Below, in pieces: positions 8,784-17,111 of a stretch of DNA of 32,602 bases; the stretch's first letter is position 1, and every line of letters begins with the position of its first letter. Origin of the DNA: Micavibrio sp. UBA1664 (GTDB taxonomy: Bacteria > Pseudomonadota > Alphaproteobacteria > Micavibrionales > UBA1664); contig DCKW01000007.1 in the NCBI GenBank assembly GCA_002320485.1, forward strand, positions 1 through 32,602, in the 5' to 3' direction. Both the position numbers and the translations under genes were made by a program. The notes beneath the pieces were generated by a model. It saw only the letters and a list, made by a program, of their open reading frames with translations, made no database searches and was not told the DNA's origin.

Positions 8784-9308
8784 TTTAATTCGTTTTATCT
8801 TATCTTTTAGAAGATCACGATTAAGATAAACATTGAGCAAACGTCCGTTTTCCTCAGCCAGGTTATCAACAGGTTTTGCAATTTCCAATACGGCAACTGA
8901 TTGTTCCTGAATTTCAGGTCTGGCAAATTCGATTGCCCGAACTTGAATAGGCGTAGATGTTTCAGGAACAGGGTCTTCAAAGATATCTAAGGCAGCAGTA
9001 TCAACAGATTTAAATGTAACATGATCAAATGTCCACAATTGCCATGCCGGATTAACTCTTCCAATCAGTTTGGATGTCAGCAATGGCTTTGCATTTGCAG
9101 GAATATAATATGATCGCAGTCCTTCACTCAAGCATGATTTACCCGATCCTACTCTGCCCATAATTGAATATGTTATCTCCGATGGGTCTACATGGGCCGT
9201 GATTTGACTTGCGAGATGATGTGCAATCTGTCTGGTATCCACATCGCCATATGTGACGGTATTAACGCAATCGAAATGGGCCTTAATAAATGGATCTGCT
9301 CTGCTCAT
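8772..9308 (-). CDS. TsaE-like P-loop NTPase
   Basis: A 178-residue protein with a Walker A motif GRVGSGKS at residues 51-58, placed as in TsaE (helix, then LASQITAHVDPSEITYSIMG before the loop). A later FDHVTFKSVD segment (about 94-103) and AIEFARPE (125-132) resemble the HFDLYR and IEWPE segments of TsaE, the ATPase that drives t6A37 tRNA modification with TsaB/TsaD. The match is loose: the usual GDLGAGKT and SPTF motifs are not present, so this may be a diverged paralogue with another role. No ribosome-binding site is seen; a consensus promoter ends only seven bases before the ATG, predicting a leaderless message. Confidence 0.7.
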   Translation of the reverse strand: MSRADPFIKAHFDCVNTVTYGDVDTRQIAHHLASQITAHVDPSEITYSIMGRVGSGKSCLSEGLRSYYIPANAKPLLTSKLIGRVNPAWQLWTFDHVTFKSVDTAALDIFEDPVPETSTPIQVRAIEFARPEIQEQSVAVLEIAKPVDNLAEENGRLLNVYLNRDLLKDKIKRIKLRP

Positions 9309-9315
9309 AGACTGA

Positions 9316-9344
9316 AATATATTGAAATGCTATATCTATGTCAA
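9316..9344 (-). promoter_or_regulatory. Consensus promoter giving a predicted leaderless mRNA
   Basis: On the minus strand, a perfect TTGACA (9344-9339) and TATATT (9321-9316) are 17 bases apart. Seven bases separate the -10 box from the ATG at 9308, so the expected transcription start falls at or within a base or two of the start codon. This fits the absence of a Shine-Dalgarno sequence. Confidence 0.65.
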
Positions 9345-9417
9345 TTGAATAGAATTTTGCCAGTGACATTTTATTGATAAAACGGTAGAAAGGCTTATTA
9401 AACCAAGGAAAAATAAA

Positions 9418-10911
9418 ATGGCACAACCAGAACCGAAAACAGATGGATTAACCGACCCACGCGCCGCCAGAATGGCGAAGCTTAACGCCTATAAGGAAAA
9501 GGGCGGAAATCCTTATGCCTATAATTATCCTAAAACGCACAGTGCGAAAGGGTTGCAGGATAATTATGCTAATTTGCCAGACGGTGAAGAGACAACGGAT
9601 GAGGTAGCGGTTGCAGGCCGTGTGATGGCCATGCGCAATGGCGGCATGTTTATTGATTTAAAGGACACAAGCGGCCGCATCCAGATTTTCTGTCATAAAG
9701 ATTCCATGAATGAGGAGCAACTGGCCAATCTCGATTATCTTGATCTGGGTGACATTGTCGGGGCGAAAGGCACAATCCGCCGCACGCCGCGTGGGGAATT
9801 ATCGGTGCGTGCAACTGAAGTAACGCTTGTAACGAAATCACTGGAGCCTTTACCTGAAAAGCACCACGGATTGACCGATGTCGAAACCCGCTACCGCCAG
9901 CGCTATCTTGATCTTATCGTCAATGACGACAGTGCCAAGACTTTGTTAAAACGATGCGAGATCATTGCATTCATGCGCGATTACATGCGTAAAATCGGCG
10001 CGGTTGAGGTTGAAAACCCGATACTGCATCCGATTATGGGTGGTGCATCGGCAAAACCATTTACCACGCATCATAATGCACTGGACACCATGTTTTACCT
10101 GAAAGTTGCGGCAGAGTTGTATCTGAAGCGTTTGCTTGTCGGTGGTATGACCGATCACGTCTTTGAAATCGGCCGTTACTTCCGCAATGAGGGCATTTCC
10201 CCCAAACATAATCCTGAATTTACCATGATGGAAGGAAATGTTTTGTGGTGGGATTATGAAAACGTTATGGAGTTTGTTGAAACACTGCTTAGCGAGTTGG
10301 TAAAACATTTGAATGATGGCTCAACCAAAACCGTTTATGGCGAGCATGAATTGAATTTTGCAGGCCCTTGGCCGCGCGAGACCATGTGTGGAGCTATCGA
10401 AAAGCGTACAGGTGTTAATCCGCTCGATTATGACCGTGACGGACTTGCCGCAAAGGCAAAAGAATTGAAATGCGATATCGCCCCTACTATGAAATGGGGA
10501 GAAATTGTCGCGGAATTATTTGATGAACATGTCGAACATACGCTTATCCAACCGACGCATATCACGCACCTTCCCTATGATATTTCGCCGCTGGCAAAAT
10601 TGGATAAGGATGACGAGCGTTTGACCGAGAGATTTGAAAGCTTTGCCAACGGATGGGAAATCTGCAATGCCTTTACCGAGCAAAATGATCCCGCCATCCA
10701 GCAAGCCTCGTTCGACGCGCAGGCCGCTATGCGTGAGGCCGGTAACGAGGAAGCGCAAATGGTCGATGACGATTATGTGACCTCGTTAAAGGTTGGCTTA
10801 CCACCCAATGGCGGGTACGGTGTAGGGATTGACCGTCTGGTTATGTTGTTGACTAATTCAACTAATATTCGTGACGTGATCGCCTTCCCGACCTTGAAGC
10901 CGTTAAAGTAA
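9418..10911 (+). CDS. lysS: Lysine--tRNA ligase, class II
   Basis: Charges tRNA-Lys with lysine using ATP. The 497-residue length is normal for class II LysS. An OB-fold anticodon-binding domain (about 60-150: VAVAGRVMAMRNGGMFIDLK) precedes the class II catalytic domain. Motif 1 is near MRKIGAVEVENPIL, motif 2 is FEIGRYFRNEGISPKHNPEF, and motif 3 is GYGVGIDRLVMLL followed by NIRDVIAFPTLKP. The start is supported by AAGGA nine bases upstream. lysA follows after 8 bases, so the two probably share a transcript, coupling lysine supply with its use. Confidence 0.97.
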   Translation: MAQPEPKTDGLTDPRAARMAKLNAYKEKGGNPYAYNYPKTHSAKGLQDNYANLPDGEETTDEVAVAGRVMAMRNGGMFIDLKDTSGRIQIFCHKDSMNEEQLANLDYLDLGDIVGAKGTIRRTPRGELSVRATEVTLVTKSLEPLPEKHHGLTDVETRYRQRYLDLIVNDDSAKTLLKRCEIIAFMRDYMRKIGAVEVENPILHPIMGGASAKPFTTHHNALDTMFYLKVAAELYLKRLLVGGMTDHVFEIGRYFRNEGISPKHNPEFTMMEGNVLWWDYENVMEFVETLLSELVKHLNDGSTKTVYGEHELNFAGPWPRETMCGAIEKRTGVNPLDYDRDGLAAKAKELKCDIAPTMKWGEIVAELFDEHVEHTLIQPTHITHLPYDISPLAKLDKDDERLTERFESFANGWEICNAFTEQNDPAIQQASFDAQAAMREAGNEEAQMVDDDYVTSLKVGLPPNGGYGVGIDRLVMLLTNSTNIRDVIAFPTLKPLK

Positions 10912-10919
10912 ATTATCTG

Positions 10920-12191
10920 ATGGATATATTGCTCAGTAAACATTTCGAGTATCTTAACAATGACCTCCACGTCGAAAATGTATCGTTGACACGTCTGGCG
11001 AAAGAAATCGGCACACCCGCCTATATTTATTCCAAGGCAGAAATTACCGATCAGGTTAAGGCCTTACAAAAGGCGTTTGGCGATGTTCTGCCGGAGGGTC
11101 GGCAGCCGCGATTTTTTTACGCTTGCAAGGCAAACAGCAATATTAACTTGCTTCGTTATCTTAATGAAATGGGCGTTTGTCTGGAAACTGTTGCTGTTGG
11201 AGAAATGCACCGTGGATTGAAGGCGGGATTTAAAGGGTCTGATATGTTGGTGACCGGGGTTGGTAAAACCCATAAAGAAATCCGTACTTATCTTGAAAAC
11301 AATATTTATTCGTTGAATGTAGAATCCATTCCTGAATTGGAACGGATTAACAAAATCGCCGGTGAAATGGGCAAAACCGCACGCGTTATGATGCGTCTGA
11401 ATCCGAATGTCGAGGGTGGCGCCTATGATAAGATTTCAACTGGCCGTGCCCATGACAAATTCGGCTTGAGCGCACCGACCATTATCGACAATTATGAACG
11501 TGCCGATCTAAAAAATATCAAATTTATCGGCTTGTCGATGCATATCGGTTCTCAAATTGAGACAACGCAATCCTATCTGACCGGATATCAGGTCATCGCA
11601 CATCTGGTCGGACAATTGCGGGACAAGGGGCATAATGTCGCAACTCTCGATATCGGCGGTGGTTTCGGTATTCAATACAAGGATGAATCTTTGCTTGACC
11701 TCAAACGTGTGGCGGAGGCCGTGCGCGATGTCATTGAACCGCTGGGCACTGAAATCATTATGGAGCCCGGCCGTTATATAGCAGGTAATGCGGGGCTGTT
11801 GTTAACAAAAGTCGAATATGTGAAGGAAGAGGGCGGACGCCAGTTCCTGATCCTTGATACAGCCATGAATGATTTGATCCGCCCGACATTATATGACGCA
11901 TATCATGCGGTCGTACCTGTCGCTAATCCGCATGCGGAGCCGACATCGTATGATATCGTTGGGCCGATCTGTGAAACGGGCGACACCTTCGCCAAGGGGC
12001 GTGTTTTGCCAAAAATGCAAGAAGGGGATCTGTGTGTGATCCAGTCTGCAGGAGCCTATACGGCCTGTATGGCGTCCAATTATAACACACGGCCTTTGCT
12101 GCCTGAAATTATGGTTGATGGGGAGGCGTATAAAATTATCCGCCGCAGGCAAACACTTGATGACTTGTTTGAAATGGAAACAACCATCTGA
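10920..12191 (+). CDS. lysA: Diaminopimelate decarboxylase
   Basis: A PLP enzyme that decarboxylates meso-diaminopimelate to lysine, the last step of lysine synthesis. It has 423 residues, normal for LysA. Fold-type III alanine-racemase-like barrel features are clear: FYACKANSNINLL (PLP lysine, near residue 64), LSMHIGSQI, LDIGGGFGIQY (phosphate-binding glycines), IIMEPGRYIAGNAG, and GPICETGDTFAKG with the catalytic cysteine. The tail carries GAYTACMASNYNTRPLLPE. The ATG has no good ribosome site of its own and probably depends on translation from lysS. A DUF4153 membrane-protein gene follows after 22 bases. Confidence 0.97.
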   Translation: MDILLSKHFEYLNNDLHVENVSLTRLAKEIGTPAYIYSKAEITDQVKALQKAFGDVLPEGRQPRFFYACKANSNINLLRYLNEMGVCLETVAVGEMHRGLKAGFKGSDMLVTGVGKTHKEIRTYLENNIYSLNVESIPELERINKIAGEMGKTARVMMRLNPNVEGGAYDKISTGRAHDKFGLSAPTIIDNYERADLKNIKFIGLSMHIGSQIETTQSYLTGYQVIAHLVGQLRDKGHNVATLDIGGGFGIQYKDESLLDLKRVAEAVRDVIEPLGTEIIMEPGRYIAGNAGLLLTKVEYVKEEGGRQFLILDTAMNDLIRPTLYDAYHAVVPVANPHAEPTSYDIVGPICETGDTFAKGRVLPKMQEGDLCVIQSAGAYTACMASNYNTRPLLPEIMVDGEAYKIIRRRQTLDDLFEMETTI

Positions 12192-12213
12192 TATTTTAAT
12201 AAAGGATAATTCT

Positions 12214-13995
12214 ATGAAACGTATGTCCCGGTTTTTTAATTTATCCGAGCTCGAAACAACTATCAGACGATTTCCCTTATGTTTCATATTCGCAGTAGTG
12301 ATGTTCATTATTGCCTTCGTGGAAATCAACGACCTTGTGAAATGGGCTGACGATTTTGTTGGGCGCCTATCCTTATTCTTAATTACCGGATTTTTTTGGT
12401 CGTGCGCGGCAAAAATCATGCAAGAAAGCATGCAATGGCCTAGAAAAAAATATACGGTCGTTTTAGCGGGCGGACTTGTTGTCTATGCTTTTTTATTATT
12501 AATCGGTTCCCGCGAAAACCCGGACATATTATTGATGTTGGCGCATCTGGTCGCGGCGAATTGTATTTTGCTCAGTGTGGCGGCCTTTATAGGCCGTAAT
12601 CATACAAATGAATCCTTATGGGAATTTAACCGCCGTTTATGGATGGGCGTATCTATCGCCTTTATCGCTTCGGTAATTTTCTGGGCAGGATTTTCAGGTG
12701 TATTAGCCTCCGTCGGGTATTTGTTTGATATACGCGTCGATAGTGATATTTATGTCACCCTATGGTGTTTTGCGGCAATAATTCTCGCCCCGCTATACGC
12801 TCTTTCTACCGTACCTTCACAATTTGAGTATGAGGTTGAAGACTGTGCATTAAAGGCGTCCCTTACATTTTTAGTGAAGTGGATATTATTGCCGCTGGTC
12901 GGGGTCTATTTTCTTATCCTGTATGCATATTTTGCCAAAATCCTTATTCTCATGGAAATGCCGAAAGGTCAGCTTGCATGGATCATTCTTGGATTTTCAA
13001 GCGCAGGCATTATAACATTTCTGGTTTCATGGCCTTACCTAATCCAACAACAAAGGCTTTTTAATCTGTTTAAGAGCTGGTTTTTCCCGCTATTGATTTT
13101 GCCTGCCATTATGTTGGGAGTATCAGCATTTATGCGCATAGATGAATACGGAGTCACGCCGCAAAGATTTTATTTATGTGTGATTGCGGTCTATCTGTTT
13201 TTACTGTCAATAAGAATGAGCTTTGGCCCGCAACGCCTATCACGCATTTTGAGTTTCATGATTGTCATGATTATATTGACCTCCACCCCCTTATTCAATG
13301 CACGGATGATATCGCAATACAGCCAATCACGTATATTGGAAAATAGCCTTAACGAGTACGGATTATTGAAAGAGGGAAAAATCATCACTGCTCGAAATGC
13401 GGAGGATATTCCATTAAAAACCCGCGCCCGCATTAGCAGTGCTTATGATTTTCTTATGTCGTCATATCGTCATCAGGAAGACAGGAAAAATCTTTACGGT
13501 TATAAAACGCGGAATGAATTTTTTGAGGCGCTCGGGTTTCCCTACATATCCGCTTATGATGTTCAACAATTGGAAAAGGGGGATGACCAATCCCGTTTCA
13601 ATTATAATTTTATCGCCAATAAAGAATATCGTCGTGTCATTCCTGTCACGGGATATGATTATTATGTGCAAAATATTTATGCACGCCAGTCGGATCAATT
13701 TAAAGACACGCTTCAAGATAACGAATTGTTATCGGTTGAGGCGCGGTTGGACGGTCCAACCCTTCACATCAAAATCGCCGAAGAGTCCGTAAATATTGAT
13801 CTTCTGCCTTTGTTGGAAAGACTACAATCTTTAGAGGGAAATATTGTCAGTGATAAAACGGTTTTAAGGGGAGAATCTGCCGCTTATGTGGCCGATTTTG
13901 AAATCAATCGCATGGATGGACGGGTAAAGGAAAAGCAACGAATTCCCGAAAATATCAATGGGCAACTTTATATAAAGGTTAAGCGTGCGCGATGA
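12214..13995 (+). CDS. DUF4153-type polytopic membrane protein
   Basis: I chose ATG 12214 because AAAGGA lies eight bases upstream; the frame stays open further upstream, but only inside lysA. The 593-residue protein has about ten to eleven hydrophobic segments in its first ~390 residues, including CFIFAVVMFIIAF, VLAGGLVVYAFLLLIG, MGVSIAFIASVIFWAG and ILSFMIVMIIL. A soluble C-terminal region of about 200 residues with little hydrophobicity follows. The arrangement and the segment around FEYEVEDCALKAS match the DUF4153 family, whose function is unknown. The stop overlaps the nth start (ATGA, 13992-13995), indicating translational coupling. Confidence 0.8.
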   Translation: MKRMSRFFNLSELETTIRRFPLCFIFAVVMFIIAFVEINDLVKWADDFVGRLSLFLITGFFWSCAAKIMQESMQWPRKKYTVVLAGGLVVYAFLLLIGSRENPDILLMLAHLVAANCILLSVAAFIGRNHTNESLWEFNRRLWMGVSIAFIASVIFWAGFSGVLASVGYLFDIRVDSDIYVTLWCFAAIILAPLYALSTVPSQFEYEVEDCALKASLTFLVKWILLPLVGVYFLILYAYFAKILILMEMPKGQLAWIILGFSSAGIITFLVSWPYLIQQQRLFNLFKSWFFPLLILPAIMLGVSAFMRIDEYGVTPQRFYLCVIAVYLFLLSIRMSFGPQRLSRILSFMIVMIILTSTPLFNARMISQYSQSRILENSLNEYGLLKEGKIITARNAEDIPLKTRARISSAYDFLMSSYRHQEDRKNLYGYKTRNEFFEALGFPYISAYDVQQLEKGDDQSRFNYNFIANKEYRRVIPVTGYDYYVQNIYARQSDQFKDTLQDNELLSVEARLDGPTLHIKIAEESVNIDLLPLLERLQSLEGNIVSDKTVLRGESAAYVADFEINRMDGRVKEKQRIPENINGQLYIKVKRAR

Positions 13996-14624
13996 AAAAG
14001 GCCGAGATTGTCGAATTTTTTACCCGCTTGCGTGCCGATAATCCGGAGCCGAAAAGCGATCTGGAATATACGAATGACTTTACCTTATTGGTTGCCGTTG
14101 TCCTGTCGGCGCAGGCTACAGACGCCGGCGTGAACAAGGCCACACAGCATTTGTTTCCAGTCGCCGACACACCTGAAAAAATGGCGGCACTGGGTGAAGA
14201 TACTATCCGCGATTGCATCAAGACAATCGGCCTTAATAAAGCTAAGGCCGCCAACGTTTATAAGCTTTCTAATATCCTTGTTGAAACATATGGCAGTCGC
14301 GTTCCGGACAGCCGTGAAGAATTGGTGAAATTGCCGGGAGTAGGGCGTAAGACCGCGAATGTTGTGCTGAATATCGCATTTGGCCAACCGACTATGGCCG
14401 TTGATACGCATATATTCCGCGTATCCAACCGCACCGGCCTTGCCCCTGGCAAGACTGTTGAAATTGTTGAATCGAAGTTGGAAAAACGCGTGCCTAAGAA
14501 ATTTATGATGCTGGCTCATCACTGGCTGATCCTCCACGGCCGCTATGTTTGCAAGGCGCGAAAGCCCGCCTGCCCCGACTGTATAGTGCGGGATTTGTGC
14601 GCCTATCCCGATAAAACAAAATAA
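13992..14624 (+). CDS. nth: Endonuclease III
   Basis: A bifunctional DNA glycosylase/AP lyase that removes oxidised pyrimidines in base excision repair. The 210-residue length is typical. The helix-hairpin-helix LVKLPGVGRKTANVVL carries the catalytic lysine, and AVDTHIFRVSNR carries the catalytic aspartate. The C-terminal [4Fe-4S] ligands are complete in the C-x6-C-x2-C-x5-C pattern (CKARKPACPDCIVRDLC). It overlaps the upstream DUF4153 gene by four bases. Confidence 0.97.
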   Translation: MKKAEIVEFFTRLRADNPEPKSDLEYTNDFTLLVAVVLSAQATDAGVNKATQHLFPVADTPEKMAALGEDTIRDCIKTIGLNKAKAANVYKLSNILVETYGSRVPDSREELVKLPGVGRKTANVVLNIAFGQPTMAVDTHIFRVSNRTGLAPGKTVEIVESKLEKRVPKKFMMLAHHWLILHGRYVCKARKPACPDCIVRDLCAYPDKTK

Positions 14625-14680
14625 TTTGCTAAATATTTTACAACCTGTCATAGTACCAATGCGTTTGATAGACGCCACAT

Positions 14681-14753
14681 CGACTAAAAGTGCCTTTTGA
14701 CTTGGACTAAACCGACTAAAGCACCGACTATGCGTAAACGACTATCAGTGCTT
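14681..14753 (+). promoter_or_regulatory. Repeated GACTA motifs and inverted repeat in the cspA upstream region
   Basis: The hexamer CGACTA occurs at 14681, 14713, 14725 and 14739, with a one-base variant GGACTA at 14704, giving five copies of GACTA in 64 bases with irregular spacing. AAGCAC (14719-14724) can pair with GTGCTT (14748-14753). This lies in the stretch that should contain the cspA promoter or long 5' leader. I infer a regulatory role from position and repetition only. Confidence 0.4.
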
Positions 14754-14782
14754 ATTTTAATGCCAGCAAAAGGAGATTTCTC

Positions 14783-14995
14783 ATGGCTACAGGTACAGTA
14801 AAATGGTTCAACACAACAAAAGGTTACGGATTTATCCAGCCTGATGATGGCGGAGCAGACATTTTTGTTCACATTTCCGCAGTTCAGGCCGCAGGTATGC
14901 GCGAATTGAATGACGGTCAGAAACTGTCATATGAATTGCAAAACGACCCTAAAAAAGGCAAAACATCTGCCGTTAATTTGCAACAGGCCGCATAA
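14783..14995 (+). CDS. Cold-shock domain protein (CspA family)
   Basis: A 70-residue single cold-shock domain protein. RNP1 is GYGFIQPDDG and RNP2 is DIFVHISAV, the aromatic-rich strands that bind single-stranded RNA or DNA; KWFN is also present near the N-terminus. Such proteins melt RNA secondary structure and often act at low temperature or in stationary phase, although this copy need not be cold-induced. AAAAGGAG lies about eight bases upstream of the ATG. A perfect hairpin terminator follows 40 bases after the stop, so it is probably monocistronic. Confidence 0.95.
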   Translation: MATGTVKWFNTTKGYGFIQPDDGGADIFVHISAVQAAGMRELNDGQKLSYELQNDPKKGKTSAVNLQQAA

Positions 14996-15035
14996 GCCTT
15001 CAAAATTAGATGATCATTGCGATCGTTTCAAAAAC

Positions 15036-15066
15036 AAACCCGTTGGATTTCAACGGGTTTTTTATA
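15036..15066 (+). terminator. Intrinsic terminator of the cold-shock gene
   Basis: AAACCCGTTG (15036-15045) and CAACGGGTTT (15051-15060) form a perfect 10-bp stem around a GATTT loop, and the run of T continues to 15063. This is a classical rho-independent terminator placed 40 bases after the stop codon. Confidence 0.9.
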
Positions 15067-15078
15067 TGCTGTGTCAAA

Positions 15079-15621
15079 TTATTTTGGCGTTCGTCTCACT
15101 GTCGGAACGGTAGAAACACGCCTTACCTTCATGCGATGTAAAAAGTCTGATGCGGCCTGAAGTTCGTTCAAACGATCGGCGCAAACATTGGCTACCATTT
15201 GAAACGGCGTTATATCTTTTCGACGAATATCCTCCTCCAAAAAATTTTGAGTGGCGCTATCCATACGATCATACTGATCTTTCAATTTTTGTGTTTCATC
15301 ACTCACACCCAGAGCGTGATATTTAGAGGCATAAGTACTATTCGTTGCGGAGGCCGTATCACATAAGATAGTTAAAGCCTCTCCCATAGTTATAGCATCT
15401 TCTTGTTGCTGAGACATTGAATGAGCTTCAGTTATCAAGGTATTGGCCAAGCTGTCTTTAAAATATTTAACCGCAGGGTCGCTGCGTGGTATTATTCCTA
15501 TAAAATTTATATAGTTATTAAAAGAAGCGTAAAACTTTTGGCTTTCCTGTAAATAGGCTGATCTAACCGGGGATAAGTCCTTCATTATTTCTACTAAAAA
15601 ATCTCGGATCGCATGTCCCAT
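15079..15621 (-). CDS. Hypothetical protein, helical
   Basis: A 180-residue protein I do not recognise. It is predicted mostly helical and soluble, with no signal peptide, membrane span or clear catalytic motif. Its last residues are basic (RMKVRRVSTVPTVRRTPK). The start is supported by AGGGA about nine bases upstream of the ATG. It is convergent with the cold-shock gene and follows another unknown minus-strand gene (15775-16110) after 153 bases in which I see no gene. Confidence 0.65.
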   Translation of the reverse strand: MGHAIRDFLVEIMKDLSPVRSAYLQESQKFYASFNNYINFIGIIPRSDPAVKYFKDSLANTLITEAHSMSQQQEDAITMGEALTILCDTASATNSTYASKYHALGVSDETQKLKDQYDRMDSATQNFLEEDIRRKDITPFQMVANVCADRLNELQAASDFLHRMKVRRVSTVPTVRRTPK

Positions 15622-15774
15622 AATTATTATCCCTGTTATAATAAATATTGTTATTATGGAATATATAGCAACAAACCACGCAAAAGGGAAATTTTATTTC
15701 ACACGCACCGCAAATTAATACATGAAAATTCGCGAAAGACGAATGCACAGTATAATAACAATAGAATTACAGGA

Positions 15775-16110
15775 TTAATTTCCTTTTACGGTCACCTTTT
15801 TATCAGGGTTTAAGGTTATCAAATCATGCAAAAAGACCGGGTTGTATAGCGCCCCGTCTCCGCCGTTACAATTGGCAACCAGAATAAGATCATGGAGCAA
15901 TGAGATATCTTCAGGATTTTGGCGAATCTGAATGGCCAGATCTGCACATTGCTGGATTGTGTCCTGTTCATCCTGCGTTAAGCTATTATCATACTGACAA
16001 TCAATATAGAGACAGATAACCGCGTCCAGATAATATCCGCATGTTGCGGAATAACCTTTTTCACGGCATTCGACATAACTTTGCACGGCATTGGTGAGAA
16101 GATTGATCAT
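15775..16110 (-). CDS. Hypothetical small cysteine-containing protein
   Basis: A 111-residue protein of unknown family with five cysteines (VECREK, TCGYY, ICLYIDCQY, QQCADL, ANCNGG give six in total with the first). It appears helical and carries no signal peptide. Its ribosome site is poor. It ends with KKVTVKGN, resembling the end of the neighbouring LuxR-type protein (QVTVKGTCLK). It lies 82 bases downstream of the luxR-type gene on the same strand and may be co-transcribed with it. Confidence 0.6.
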   Translation of the reverse strand: MINLLTNAVQSYVECREKGYSATCGYYLDAVICLYIDCQYDNSLTQDEQDTIQQCADLAIQIRQNPEDISLLHDLILVANCNGGDGALYNPVFLHDLITLNPDKKVTVKGN

Positions 16111-16192
16111 AGTAAATAAATTACTTTAGGAATGGTCGTTATTTTTATATACAGGTTTGGAGTATGATCAATAGTTTACAAACCCGTAACTG

Positions 16193-16942
16193 TCATTTTA
16201 GACAGGTTCCCTTGACGGTCACCTGACCCGGTTCGATCAATCCCAAACGTAGGGCCTTTGATACCGCATGCACCTTGGAAAAGGTGGTCAATTTCTCATG
16301 GATGTTGCCCCAGTGAAAGCGCACCGTACGGGGTGTAATGTGCAGTAAAAAGGCAATTTCGCTATCCGTTTTCCCTTCACAAGCCCAACACAAAACATCC
16401 TTTTCCCGTGTGGTTAAGTGCGTTAAATCCTCCACCGTGTAAAACGACCTGAATTTCTCGTGAAAATGAAGGCTTAACAGGTAAATCAGGCCCAGATGTA
16501 CCATATCGGTTTTTAAATCATCGCATCCCGAACTGCTCGACAGGCCGATCCCCGTGATTTCATTGATGTTGGAACAAAAGGATATGCCGATCCCGTCATT
16601 CAGGCCGACATCCTGCGCCTGTTTCATCATGTCAAAAGCAGGGTTTTGCGCGTCGATCCGATCAACGAGGTCTGACCAGAAAAACGGCTTGCGAGAGCTT
16701 TTGATCTCCGCCATCACGGGGTCAATGGCATAGAGGTCGCGCTCCTCGTAATGCTTCATCCAGTCCTCGGGATAGGTGGTGGACAGGCCGTGCAGCCGCT
16801 CGAGATTAAGCGAGGGATGATCGGTGCACAGGCTGTATGATATTTTGTCAAACCCGAACAGTTCAAGTGCCTTGCGGTAAATGGCAAAGGCATTTTCGGG
16901 TGTGGAGCATGTCTCCAGCTGTTTTAAAAAACGCTCGATCAT
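16193..16942 (-). CDS. LuxR-family quorum-sensing-type transcriptional regulator (no luxI nearby)
   Basis: A 249-residue regulator. The N-terminal autoinducer-binding domain (about 15-165) retains the six residues conserved in TraR/LuxR acyl-homoserine-lactone pockets, with the same spacing: W61, Y65, D74, P75, W89 and G117. The C-terminal GerE/LuxR helix-turn-helix (about 174-236) reads LTTREKDVLCWACEGKTDSE and ITPRTVRFHWGNIHEKL. I infer that it binds an acyl-homoserine lactone and then DNA. No synthase gene is in the window, so it may be a solo. A TATAAT box lies on the minus strand at 16981-16976, about 33 bases upstream of the ATG, without a clear -35. Targets are unknown. Confidence 0.9.
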   Translation of the reverse strand: MIERFLKQLETCSTPENAFAIYRKALELFGFDKISYSLCTDHPSLNLERLHGLSTTYPEDWMKHYEERDLYAIDPVMAEIKSSRKPFFWSDLVDRIDAQNPAFDMMKQAQDVGLNDGIGISFCSNINEITGIGLSSSSGCDDLKTDMVHLGLIYLLSLHFHEKFRSFYTVEDLTHLTTREKDVLCWACEGKTDSEIAFLLHITPRTVRFHWGNIHEKLTTFSKVHAVSKALRLGLIEPGQVTVKGTCLK

Positions 16943-17033
16943 AAGGCGTTGGTTTTAGTTTTACGTCTTGTTTTTATTATATCTTTAAAGTGTAACGTGA
17001 AGGCGAGGGGCATTGCAAATTAAAATGGCCGAG

Positions 17034-17050
17034 GGCGGTTTTTAGCCGCC
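17034..17050 (-). repeat. Short GC stem-loop after the AT-rich gene
   Basis: GGCGG (17034-17038) pairs with CCGCC (17046-17050) around a 7-base loop. On the minus strand it follows the stop at 17112 but has no T tract after it. It is a weak candidate for a terminator. Confidence 0.25.
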
Positions 17051-17111
17051 TAAGCCCTACGCTTATAAACATTGTGCTAGAAGATCATTACAAGAAATTA
17101 TTCATAGAGTG

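Noticed and set aside
12115..12213. Upstream extension of the DUF4153 frame into lysA
   Set aside because: It overlaps the conserved end of lysA, while ATG 12214 has AAAGGA at a proper distance.
14085..14678. Minus-strand open frame (197 aa) opposite nth
   Set aside because: Antisense to the conserved nth gene with no domain or start signal.
15563..15813. Short open frames in the gap between two unknown minus-strand genes
   Set aside because: About 60 residues each, no ribosome site, low-complexity AT-rich sequence.
15775..16230. Shared VTVKG ending of the small cysteine protein and the LuxR-type protein
   Set aside because: The match covers about 15 bases only; nothing upstream in the two genes is similar, so a chance match or tiny 3' duplication cannot be told apart.
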